The translations under genes and the position numbers were made by a program. A stretch of DNA of 64,000 bases from NCBI GenBank assembly GCA_025201845.1, contig MU603930.1, positions 104,310 through 168,309 on the forward strand. Direction: 5' to 3'. The notes beneath the pieces are model-generated. The model was given only the letters and a program-made list of their open reading frames with translations, made no database searches and had not been told where the DNA came from. Of this stretch, positions 21,467 through 32,200 are shown piece by piece. The DNA comes from Martensiomyces pterosporus. Taxonomy: Eukaryota > Kickxellomycota > Kickxellomycetes > Kickxellales > Kickxellaceae. Each line of letters begins with the position of its first letter. The first letter of the stretch is position 1.

Positions 21467-22270
21467 GGCATGCAACCTCCCAGCACAGTTCCCTTTTGCA
21501 GGCGCTTTCAGCTGGAGCAGCCTGCATTCCCTGCACCCTTGTTTCTCAATGCTCTGTTTCCGCTTAGTCTCGCTCTAGTTTTTATTCATACATCGTTTAC
21601 ACAAAACCAGCACCCAGACCCTGGGCTCTCCAGAAACACGAAGGCCAAAATGGATATTTGTGTGCAGGCTGCTCGCTGCCACATCTGCTTTGCGAAATGG
21701 GCGTTACTGCGTTCGGCGAGATATTGGCCAAACGTTTCGTGGGCTGTGTTCAGCATAACAGTGCTGCGCTCGGCTACTAGGAGCACACGGCAGTTGCACT
21801 TTGAGCTGTAGCACTGAATGCATTCTGTGGGCGTGGCCTCCAGGGGAGCAGCGCCTGGCTGGCCGTGAAGCATAATATGAGACCCCTGCTCGAGCTCGAG
21901 CAGGGCAAGGCAAGGCAAGGCGGCCTCTTCATTTCCCCGATTCGCTGCTGATACAACTTCATTATTCCCCGGCCAATAAGCAGAATATATTGGGCCATTG
22001 TCGAGGGAATGATTCTCACTATACTTGCTACTGCGCCGCTCTCTCAACTCGGCCCCCTCCCCTGTCCCTCCTGCCTGTGTGGCACGATGCCTTTCAGCTC
22101 AAGCAGCGGAACAAGGCACTCAGCACTGCTCGTGTTACTTTTGTTCAGCGAGGCACGGATTTTAACCATTGCGGCAGCGAGCCATGGGCTGTGAAGAATG
22201 AAGTAGTGCGCGCAGTTTAGCATAAAATAAACTCGATGGTTTCCGAGTTGACGCACATGTAAACAACAGA

Positions 22271-22320
22271 CACAGTACGCAGACACAGCACGCAAACACA
22301 GCACGCAGACACAGCACGCT
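22271..22320. repeat. 13-nt tandem repeat, four copies
   Basis: The units read CACAGTACGCAGA, CACAGCACGCAAA, CACAGCACGCAGA and a partial CACAGCACGCT. The array lies between the two GH47 genes, about 540 nt upstream of the second start. Confidence 0.85.
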
Positions 22321-22362
22321 TTCTGGCGGCCAGCCTAAAAATGAGGAAATGAAACGCCGGCT

Positions 22363-22369
22363 TATAAAG
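22363..22369 (+). promoter_or_regulatory. TATA-like element upstream of second GH47 gene
   Basis: TATAAAG sits in a G/C-rich context about 490 nt before the ATG and is followed by a pyrimidine-rich tract. Use as a promoter is an inference from sequence and position. Confidence 0.25.
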
Positions 22370-22861
22370 CGCCTGCAGAGAGAGATTCAGGAGGGGCTCA
22401 TCTCCTTCCTCTCCTCCAGCCCTTTCACCTCTACCTTATATATCGTTTATTATCTCCTCCCGCATCCTTCTCCCCCGATCTCATATCCCTTCTTTTCCCT
22501 TGTCTGCCACCTCCGCGCACCGAACACCTGCATAGTGGCTCCATCCCTGTATCGATTTCAATATTGCATATTATATTTATGTAATCTCACGAAGTATATG
22601 ACCACTCTGCCCTCATAGCACCCGCTACCGACTATCCTTTGCTCCGATCCTCCCTATCACACGACACATTGGACCTCTCTCTCTCCCCTTCACCTTTCTT
22701 TGCCTTTCCCACTGCTATTCACCTGCTATTTCTTTTCCCTTCTCTCCACCTCTGTGCCTCGCCCATTCCCTTTCCACTCTTCCCAGTCCCTTGTTAATCC
22801 TGGCTTTCTCTCGTCTGTGACGCATCCCTTCTCTCTATCCTTTCTACTGCCATCGCCGCTG

Positions 22862-24529
22862 ATGAGAATACAACTGCTTGCAGCACTCACGCTGGGATGT
22901 GTGCCCGCGTTTGCTCTGGAATGGCCAGCCTCCTTCAGATCTGAGGCAGCAGCGACTGCTCGTCCAGTGGGTGGCATGTTCAATCGCAATGGCCACCCGC
23001 CAAACATTGAGCGCGCCAATATCTTGCGCAAACGCTACGTCCAGCACGATTTCTCGACCGAATCCACAGAAGACCGCCAGATTCGCCGCAGCCGTGCCCA
23101 GGCAATCAAGGACGGATTTATCTATGCCTGGGAAGGATACAAGAAGTATGCGTATGGCTCCGATGAGATCGATGTTCTCGGAAAGATCCCCAGGACCACG
23201 CGAAATGGATGGGGTGCTACGCTCGTCGATGCGCTCGACACTCTGTGGATCATGGGTCTCAAGGACGAGTTCTGGATGGCCCGCAACTTTGTCGCTAACA
23301 TAGATTTCCGGAAGGATGGCGGCCAGCTGACCAAGGTCTTTGAGACAAACATCAGATACGTAGGCGGCCTGCTCTCTGCGTACGAGCTGTCCGAGGACAG
23401 CGTGTTTCTGCAGAAGGCCGTTGAGCTGGCAGACATCCTGATGCCGGCGTTCAACACCCCGCTTGGCCTGCCATGGCAGATGCTCAATGTAACGACTGGT
23501 GCTGGATCCAGCGAGACGCCGGGCAAGTCCTCCACCAACCTTGCCGAAATCGGAACTTTCCAAATGGAGTTCTTCCGCCTGTCCCAGCTCACAAAGAACG
23601 CCACATACCACGAGGCTGCCCAGAACGTAATCACAGTCATGCTGAATAACAACAGCCCGCAGGACCCGCGCTCCAACTACGTCATCCCAGGGCTCTATCC
23701 GATCGAATTCGATATGCTTACCGGCAAGTTCCTCAGCAAAACCACCTACTGGGGTGGAGGCGGCGACTCGTTCTACGAGTACTTGGCCAAGACGTGGATT
23801 CTCTCCGACTTTATGCTCGAGCGCAACATCGACATGTGGAGCGAGAGCATACAGGCGTTCAAGCACTACAGTGTCGCTGAAAGCAGCGACGGGTTCCTGT
23901 TCCCCGGGTTTGTTGATGGCACAAAGTTCTACCCGTACACGGACACATTCACAAACTTCATTCCAGGCACGCTCGGGCTGATCAGCAGGATCGTTGGCTC
24001 TGACACGTACTTTGGCCTGGCCGAGAACCTCATGGAGGCGGGGTACAGCGTCTTTGACAGAATGCCAAGCTCGTTGGGTGCCGAGTCCATCAAGTTTGTG
24101 CGCAAAAACGTCCCCTCGGACTTTTTGGCAATGACGCCGCAGTCCCAAGACGAGGTCAACAAGTTCGGGTTCTCCCTCGAGCGTCCGTATTACATGCTCA
24201 GACCCGAGCTGCTCGAGTCGCTGTTTTACATGTACCGTCTGACAGGCAAGGTCATGTACGCGGACCGCGTGTGGAAGGTCTGGCAGGGAATCCAGCGCAA
24301 CTGCCGCGTGGCTGACGGCTATGTGGGCACAGCAAACGTGTCCGCCGATGCCTCAGTGACCGGCATTTATAACAGCGTCGACTCGACCGAGTCCTTCTTC
24401 TTTGCAGAGACGTTCCTCTACCTCTACCTCACGTTTGCCGACCAGGACACCATCAGCCTGGACCAGTGGGTGTTCACAACAGAAGCCCATCCGCTGTCTA
24501 GAAAGTACATATTCGATGGCACTTTCTAG
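22862..24529 (+). CDS. Class I alpha-1,2-mannosidase, GH47 (copy 2)
   Basis: This is a tandem paralogue of the preceding gene, 555 residues long. The ATG at 22862 starts a typical cleavable signal peptide (MRIQLLAALTLGCVPAFA), so the product enters the secretory pathway. The sequence upstream is CT-rich leader without an in-frame ATG. Catalytic acids are retained in VFETNIRYVGG, GGGGDSFYEYL and LRPELLESLF, and the calcium threonine in FTTEAHPL. The loop that reads CFFPGTLAL in copy 1 is NFIPGTLGL here. The segment after the loop is longer and different from copy 1. Both lack introns and end in F-(N/D)-G-T-F, which supports local duplication followed by divergence. It could be a Golgi mannosidase or an EDEM-like partner; the sequence alone does not decide. 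Confidence 0.93.
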   Translation: MRIQLLAALTLGCVPAFALEWPASFRSEAAATARPVGGMFNRNGHPPNIERANILRKRYVQHDFSTESTEDRQIRRSRAQAIKDGFIYAWEGYKKYAYGSDEIDVLGKIPRTTRNGWGATLVDALDTLWIMGLKDEFWMARNFVANIDFRKDGGQLTKVFETNIRYVGGLLSAYELSEDSVFLQKAVELADILMPAFNTPLGLPWQMLNVTTGAGSSETPGKSSTNLAEIGTFQMEFFRLSQLTKNATYHEAAQNVITVMLNNNSPQDPRSNYVIPGLYPIEFDMLTGKFLSKTTYWGGGGDSFYEYLAKTWILSDFMLERNIDMWSESIQAFKHYSVAESSDGFLFPGFVDGTKFYPYTDTFTNFIPGTLGLISRIVGSDTYFGLAENLMEAGYSVFDRMPSSLGAESIKFVRKNVPSDFLAMTPQSQDEVNKFGFSLERPYYMLRPELLESLFYMYRLTGKVMYADRVWKVWQGIQRNCRVADGYVGTANVSADASVTGIYNSVDSTESFFFAETFLYLYLTFADQDTISLDQWVFTTEAHPLSRKYIFDGTF

Positions 24530-24752
24530 TCGTCGCCACAGCAAAGCCCTGAGGCAAGGCGGATGGAGAATGTATGCACGTAGCTGTTATGCCCTCGACG
24601 TACTCTATTAATTCTTTCTGGCTAGCTCGTTTATCCCAGTGTCTCTAGTTTCCCTTTCGTTCACTACTGCCTTTTACTTGTCTTTCCCGCAACCTGCTGC
24701 ATTTAAACAAGGATGTATTGCTGCAATATTCCCGTTCAAGCGGGGAACGTGT

Positions 24753-25948
24753 TTAGGCGGTCTTCTTTTTAAAGAAGCTTGTAATTGATTTTGAGTTCTT
24801 GGCTGCCTTCTCGAGCTGCTTCTCCTTTGCCGTCTTTGCCTTCTACACATTGAGCATCGACAGATGCAGCACCAGTTAGATACCCAAGTTTGCAGCCCAC
24901 AGAATTACGTTGGCTTCTCAGCTCCGGCCAGCGACTTACCTCTACCTTGGCCGGTTTAGCGGTGGCCGATGGCGGCGCGACGCCAAGCGTGTAGCTTTCA
25001 GGCGAATCGAAAGAAACGGCCTGCACTCTGCTGATTTCCTTTTCGCGCTGGCAAACGCGGGCAAAGCCGCCAAACTCTGCAAGCAGGCTGTCATGCCAGA
25101 AGCGCGGCAAATACTCGGAGACAAGCAGCACCATCTCGTGCGCCTTAACTTCTAAAAAAAAAAAGGCAAAGATGCCAGACGCAAAACGGCACACATGCAC
25201 TTAGTGCCAGCTCGCGTCCACAGATAGCAATTGCTGCTCAATGCTCGACATCACCCTACCTTCAGCAAGCTTTTCGTCGGTGGCAGAAATGTCCTTTACG
25301 CCGCCCTCAAGACACCTTGGAAACCGGCTGATATCGCACTTGCGCCTAAGCCAGCCCATCACCTTGGCTTTGTCTATCCTTGCCACACACATGTCGCCGG
25401 AAACCTCTACATAAATGCACCCAGCGATGTCAAGAAACCATGCATGCAGCCACGCGAGTGTTAGTGAGCCGGCCCATGCAGCAGCCTGGCCATGTATCGC
25501 AGCCAGGTTTCATATCGGGCACCACCCTACCTTTGACTTCACACAGTGCCTCCAGCGCACGCGACTTAACATTGGCCATTCCGAGCAGAACACCGGTGGA
25601 CGCGGCATCCATGTTTTCGCAAGAGTCGAGCTGTAGACTGTCAATGTCGACAAACCTCCACGCCCCGTCTTTCGTCATCGTTGCCTCGGTGATGAGAGCA
25701 AGATAAATGAACAGCGGGTCAATCGGCGTGAGGATTGTGGCTGACCCGTCGCCAAGAGCCCAGTCGCTGCCAAGCCATGACCGCTTGCCATCCATGTCGA
25801 CTCTGACGGCCTCAAGAAGCGCCTCGCTCTGGACATCGGCATAGTAGCTGCTGAGCTCGCCTGTGCGTGGATTGGGCAGCCGCAGCTGCTGCAGCGAGCT
25901 CACCGAATGCTGCTTTGGTGCTATCAAGATCTTGCGCTCGCCAGACAT
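24753..25948 (-). CDS. Ribonuclease H2 subunit B
   Basis: This is the scaffold subunit of the RNase H2 complex, which removes ribonucleotides and RNA:DNA hybrids from DNA. Four exons (25531-25948, 25260-25406, 24940-25151, 24753-24842) are separated by introns of 124, 108 and 97 nt with CTAAC/CACTAA branch sites. They encode 288 residues. Family features are ILTPIDPLFIYLALI, WRFVDIDSLQLDSC and ALCEVKEVSGDM across the first junction. Further on come KAKVMGWLRRK and a helical segment VSEYLPRFWHDSLLAEFG. The last exon ends SKSITSFFKKK, a PIP-box-like motif expected to bind PCNA, as in human RNASEH2B. The start at 25948 was chosen because it precedes the conserved barrel; an in-frame ATG at 25990 is also possible. 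Confidence 0.87.
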
Positions 25949-26267
25949 AGTCGCTACACTGGAGGCCTCCGCCAAACTGCCAAGTTGCATACGCTGCGTG
26001 GCTGCCTCGCTTTGAAGGAAAGGAAGAGGGTATAAGCAGGAAACCGGTGTCGCATGAAAAGACATTCAGCAAGTAGCCCTGGCACCTGCTGTATCTCACA
26101 ACGCCTGCAGCCAGTATTGTGGGGAGGGGCAGCACTATCGTAAACAAATGAACAAATATAATGAGCGCACGAAAAAGCCAGGCATCTAAAGCACGGCTGA
26201 AATGTCACGGAATCGGATACAAACGAGAAATGGCAAAATAATGGAATGATAAATAATGCGGTGTTTA
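25949..26267. other. Gap between PACT-protein 3' end and RNase H2B 5' end
   Basis: This stretch is A/T-richer than its surroundings and has A-rich runs near 26130-26260. It is the RNase H2B promoter plus the 3' UTR of the next minus-strand gene. The RNase H2B frame is open upstream to about 26065, so a longer N-terminus cannot be excluded. Confidence 0.45.
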
Positions 26268-29200
26268 TCAGAGAGAGGATGACCCGGTGCTGGTCCTCAG
26301 ATCAGAGCCACGGTTCCGGAGTCGCGATGGTGTGATCGGCGTTGATTTTTGACCCGGATACTGCTGCTGCTCCTGCTGCTGGTAGGGCTGGTAGTAATGG
26401 CGGGTCTCGCCACCTTTGCCTTCCAAGCCTAAGCTCCGGTTCTGGGGCTGCTGTGTGGCATGGCGGCCACTGCTGCTGCTGCTTACGCCGCTAAGCGCAT
26501 TGGCCTTGATCGAGTTGACCTTTTTCTTTTCAGCGAGCAGCTCCGCAAGACGCGTCTTGAAGCGGATAACCAGCAAAGCACGGCGCCACAGGCGGCGGCT
26601 CTTGCTGCTGTACTCTCTGTCCGCCTGATCGGGCGACATGTGCGTCAGCTGCTTCTGGCGGATGAGCAGACTGATGCGGTGGGCCATACCCTCATGCCCC
26701 CCAATGAGCTGCATCAAAACCTCCTTCTGGTACTGGACAAGGGTAGCCCTGTCGGCATCGATCTGGATGCGCCCACGAAGGTACTTTATCTCAGAGACGA
26801 TCAGCCTCTTCTCCTTCTTATACGTCGCCTTCAGGGCCTCTTCCTGCTGCCTGTGCACCTCGCGCTCATTCTGCAGCCGCACCTTAAACTCTCCCTTGAG
26901 CTCTGCCTCGCGCTTGCCATAGTGCCCTCGGATCATGGCCTTTTGCTCGTCAGAGATGCGAGGGAAGCCGGGGCTGCTGGAGTCGGATGCTGTTGTGGTT
27001 GTCGTTCCGGTAGGGCTCTCCACGGACAGATTCCGGCCATGCAGCCCGCCGCTGCTGTATGAGACGGCGCTGGCCGCAATGGTGGCGATGCAGTTCCTGA
27101 CATTCTCGCGCCACGCACCGGCAAAGTCGCGACTCAGCCCTTGCATGACCTGGTTGAGCGACTCGACAAAGTCAGCGCGGTTAGTCTTGCCCCGCGTGCC
27201 GCCTGCAGAGGAGACCGAGCGCAGGGTGCCCTGCATGGCCTCCGTCTTCTTGATTGCCCTGTCCACCTCGGTGTCGAGCTCATCGACAGCTCTACGCAAT
27301 GTTTCGCTCTTCGCCTTGATCAGGTCGTCGTTGGAGCTGCTTGCTCCATATGCTCTTCCAGGCATCGGGGTGATATCGCGCGTGGAGTGCTTCAAGATTG
27401 TGCGGATAATGTCGCTCCACACGCTGCCGACCCAGCAGAAGATCTTGACCTGCGATTCGTAGGTCTGCCGCAAAACAAACTCCTTGCTTCGCCACGCCTC
27501 AGCTGCCTCCTCGCGTGCTGCGGCTGCCCACTCCTCGCGCACACGCTCCCAGTCGATGGGAGCCGAATTGTCGCCGTAGCTGACACGGCCGCTCATCACA
27601 AGCTCCTCGGTGTTGCGCGAGCGCATCGCACTCAGCCGCTTGATCTCCTCGCTGAGCTTGTCGTTCTCCTCAATCTGGTAGTTGAGCGTCTGCTCGCAGG
27701 CCAAAAATTGCTGGTGCCAGCCGTCGCGCTCCAGCCTTGCCTCTTGAAGGTCAGAATCGGCCGCCACACATTGCTGGCGCAGCCTCGAGATGTTGTCGTT
27801 CAGCGACCTGATGTTCGCTTGGTGGTTGGTCAGCTGCTCCTGAGCCTCAGTGATTTGCGTCTCTAGCTCGGCCGCACGCCTCTCCGACTTGCGCAGCCTG
27901 TCCTCCATCGTGGCGCTAGCCTTGGTCGACAGTGTAGACGCATTGGCTGCCGCCTCATGCGCCAGCCGAGACACATTGAGCTCGGTGTGCAGGCTCCTCA
28001 GCTCCCTTTCCTTCTCGTCAAGACGCCTGCGCACAGCGGCAGCCATACTGCTAAAGTTGTCGCGAATGCTCTTCTTTTCATCAAGATCGCTCTTGGCATC
28101 AAGCGTAGCAGCCATGTCAATAAGCAGCGCACGGTAGGTGTTTTCGGGCTGCGCGCTATGCCCGCCCGCCAAGCCCTTTGCACCAGCGCTGCCTTCTTTC
28201 CCGCTGCCGATATCAAGAAGCGCCTGGTCGAGCGTGTGCTTGTTGAGAACCTTGCACAGAGTTTCAACGTTTGCAAAGTACGCCTTGTTCTTGCTCTTGC
28301 ACCTCTCGAGCTCGTGCTGAATCGAGTCAATGTCATCCCAATCAGTGCCTCTGCTGGGAGTGGTTGTGCGGCTCACCGAACGGGCATTGGTTCGCAGCAC
28401 CATCGCATTGCACTCCTGCTGGGCACGGAGCTTCTCCGAGTACGAGCGATCAAGCTTCTGAACGAGTTCGCGGTTAAACTCCTCGAGCTTGTCGCGGTCC
28501 TTCTCCACAAACTTCAAGCGGCGGTCCTTCTTTTTCAGCTGCATGGTAAGGCGCGTGATCTCTGCTGCCGATGCGATTGGGTCTCGCAGCACAGCCATGC
28601 TTATGCTGCCTGATGCGCTCTGGCGCGCCATGCTGTCGTTCGCTGCGAAGGACCGATCTGCTGCTGCGCCGTCCGCTGCTTGCAGTCCTCCCTGCGCCTC
28701 CTTTCGCGCAGCAGCAGCGATCTCTGCCATGACAGCCGACTCGTCGGGCAGGAAAAGCGACGCCGGCGGCTCAATATCCTCCAGAAGCTGCTCGGACATG
28801 TTGCTATCGTCAGCGCCATCAGCACCGCCAGCGGCGCCCTTGGCGCCATCAGGGCCAGCATGGCTGCCAACAAGGCTTTCGGTGTAGCTGCGATGCCTCA
28901 TCTTGCGACCCCACTGGGCAGAGAGCTCATACGAGGGCAGCTTGCTACGCTCGACCTCGGCCAGGCGCTTCATCAGCCGCGATCTCTCTTTCTTTGCGCG
29001 AATAATGTCCCTACGAATGCGCTTGACTTCGCCGTATGCCTCGGAGACAGACACGCCAACTTGCTCCAAGACGTCATCGTTGCTTACAGCCCTCCCGTCT
29101 TCGCCATTCACCTCATTGCTGCCGGGCTCGCACTCTCTGCCGGCTCCTGGCTGCAACGCCGCATCGAACGCCGCATAGTCGTCGATTCCCAAAGGGTGGT

Positions 29201-32200
29201 CCATCGTGGCCTTGATCATTGCATCGTCTTCCTCCAGCGCTAGCGCTTCCTCCTTGTCCTCTGCATCGAGCGACGAGACCTGGTTGTCGCCTTCTGGCTG
29301 GCCAGTCTGCAATGCGTCTCGAGGAACGAGCCGGCCAAGCGCCATCTTCAGAACACGCAGCTGCCTGCTGACACGAAGCGAAATCCTGGCTGTAGTGATA
29401 TTCACAGCCTTCATCCGCTCGTGGCTCTCGCTCAGCTCCTCAATCTGGCCCGTAAGATAGGAAACCCTCTCAGCCGCCTCTTCCTGCGAGACCTTGAACT
29501 GGTCGCGCTCCTGCTTGACCTCGGCGATGTTCGACCTCACAGCCCTGCACTCCTCCTCCAGGTGGTACGCCTGGCTGCGTGCCATGTCCAAGTCCTCCTC
29601 AAGCTGCTTATACGCACTTGAAATCTCGTCCGAAGCCAAGTCGCACTGCACTGATGCGTCTCTCTGCACATGCTGGTGCATGCTGCTCTCCTCTCTGATT
29701 GGCGTAAGCATTTTGGAGGCCATGCGGCTGCCCGATGGCTGGCTGTTGCTGCGTCTCAGCGACGCGGTCTTGGCTGGCGCCGAGCGCTGGGACTGAGCAT
29801 CACCGCTGTCAATGATATCCGCCATCTCGTCCAGGTGCTGGTCGAGCGACTTGAAGAACTTTGTGCTGCTTCCATCAATGATCTGGCTGGCTGAGGGAAC
29901 GTTGTTGATGGTTCCTGACATAATGGAGCTGTTGCCGTCATCCGATGGCGCGCTATACTCGTTAGCTGCGCTGCTGGCGCTCTGGAGAGTCTTTAGCTCG
30001 CGAATCTTGCCTGCACGGCGCAGAAGAATAGCTGTTAGCTCAGAGCGAAGCGTTGCGTTGCGAAGCAGCGTGTCGCGCAGCTGGTCAGCCAAGAAGCGCT
30101 GCTCCTTCTGCAGCTTCTCGTGCCGCTCAGTCATCTGGCGGATGCTGTGCTCCAACACCGACACGTCAGACTTTATGTGCCGCACGCTTTGCGACAGCTC
30201 AAACTCGCGCTGCACCAGCTGCTCGGGCTGGTCAAAGTTCGATGTCTCGAGCATGCTGGCCCCAGGCGGAGCGGAATCCCCAGAGCTCTGCTGAGCGGCT
30301 TGGCCAGTGGTAGTCCGTGCGATCCTGCCGCTGAGGTCAGCGACTTCAGACTTTAGCTTATCCTCAGCTGAGCGTAGCTCAGCAACCAGACCCTGGGCCT
30401 CAGTGAGTGCCTCCTTCTCGAATGACAGCTGCTCCTTGGTTCTTACCAGCGACATCTGCAGGTCGTCGATTTGCACATCCTTGCTGGCCATCGTTTGGCG
30501 TAGCTGGTCGTTGTCCTTGTTGATGCACGACACATCTTTCTCCAGCTCAGCCGCAATCTGCTGGAAGTGCGAAACCTTCTTGTGCAGCTCGGCCACCTCC
30601 TCGCTGCTGCGGGCATGCTTTGCGTCGTCTTGATGGCTGCTACTACTCATCTGAAGCTGCAGGTCGCTCAACTCAGTCTCCAAGCGCGCAGTGCGCTGAG
30701 AGAGCTCATCGTTCTTTGAAGCGAGCTGCTTGTTCCGCCCCTCCAACGAGCGAATTCGACCGCCTAGCTCTTCGTTGTCGTGCTCAGCACTATCCAGCTC
30801 ACGAGCCAGACGCCCCTCGGCCTCACGCAGCTGCTCCAGCTCCTCGTCATGGCCACACCTGCCGCCAGCCTCCTCCTGTGCAGCAGCCTGCGACTCGGAT
30901 AGCTGCTTGCGAAGGGACTCTATCTCGCTGCGCGCTGTCTCAGCCATATCTGCAAGCTCGCTGTTTTCCTTCTTGTACCTGTTCTTTGACTCCATCAGCG
31001 TCTTCATGCTCTCAACGATTTCTTCGTAGTCGCTTGTCAGCCGCTGCAGCTCGTCGCGATGCTGCACCTTCAGCTTGCTAACAGCCTCGGACTCCAAGAC
31101 TTCAGGCTTCGGCTGCCCTGTCTTGCTTGGCGAATCCCGCGGCAGAGCAGATGCGCTGAGTGCCGTGGTGAAGAAGTTGCTCTCGTCGCGCGACTGCTTC
31201 AGCTCGCGGTTCTCTTCCGTCAGGTTCTCCAGTGTTTCCGATAGCAGCCTGTTGGCTTCTCTGAGGCTAGCGAGCTCAGCACTTAGCTCGGCCTTGCGGG
31301 ACTCTGCGGTGCCTGAAGCCTGGGCTAGGCCCTCCAGCTTTTCCTCAAGGACGCCGGCACGTTCCTCCGCCTCTTCAGCCTTGGCGCCGGCGTCTGCTTT
31401 CTCGGCCTCGGCCCCAAGCAGCCTGCGCTCCAAATCAGCCACCTTGCCCTGGACAGCCTTGGCCAGGCCGGCCTGCTCCTGCGCCTCGCTCTCGGCCTGC
31501 ATGCGCTTCTCGTTCACATCAGCCAGATCGGCCTGGAGCTGCCGGTTTTCAGAGTCGAGCTGGTTATATTCGAGCTCAAGGTTGTTTGCATGGTCGCTGA
31601 GCTCGCCATTCACGTCGCTCCAAGCAGCCTCCTTCTGTTCAAACTCGGCAGCCAGTGCATCCATCTTGGCATGCATCCTGCTCGCGTCGCTGCGTGAGTC
31701 TCCCAGTTCGTCCTCCAGTCGAGCAATCGTGTGCAGGAGCTGCTCACGGGTCTGGTACCCCTCCGTCCACACGCCCTGCCGCTCGTTCTCGACATCGCCA
31801 ATACGTTTTCGCCACTCCTGGATACTCTGGATCAAATCATCCTTCTCATCTTGCATCTGCTGGCGGTCTCTCTCCCACTCGTCTCTATCCTTCTCAGAGG
31901 CCTCGGCCTGGCGTTGGTAGAAATCACGAGTGGCTTCGGCATCCAAAAGCTGCGTCCTCAGCTTCTGGAGCTCTTGCTGCATTCCAAACCACGCCTCCTC
32001 GCTCTCGCGCAGCTCCTCCTGCACTGCTGAGGCGTCGTGCTTGAGCTGACTGGCGAATCCGTCAAACTGCCTTTGGATATCTGACAGGTTCAGCATGTCA
32101 GACCCAGTGGCATCTCCAGCACCAATGCCGCTGCTGAATGCGCTCACAGATCCGCCGAGGTCGAACAGGGATCTGGTGCCATCATGGCTGCGTGCATGAG

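Larger units (their letters stand above)
21467..22861. other. Gene-free region between the two GH47 genes
   Basis: These 1395 nt hold a 13-nt tandem repeat (22271-22320), a TATAAAG element (22363) and a long CT-rich stretch (about 22380-22860) leading to the second GH47 start. The CT-rich part is probably promoter or leader. It is open in the downstream gene's frame from about 22700 but has no ATG there before 22862. No other gene was seen. Confidence 0.45.

Noticed and set aside
22700..22861. Upstream extension of GH47 copy 2
   Set aside because: There is no ATG in frame. The sequence is CT-rich leader that happens to be open, and the ATG at 22862 gives a clean signal peptide.
22844..24148. 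434-codon minus-strand frame opposite GH47 copy 2
   Set aside because: It is a shadow of a well-conserved gene and has no family resemblance; long antisense frames are common in GC-rich genes.
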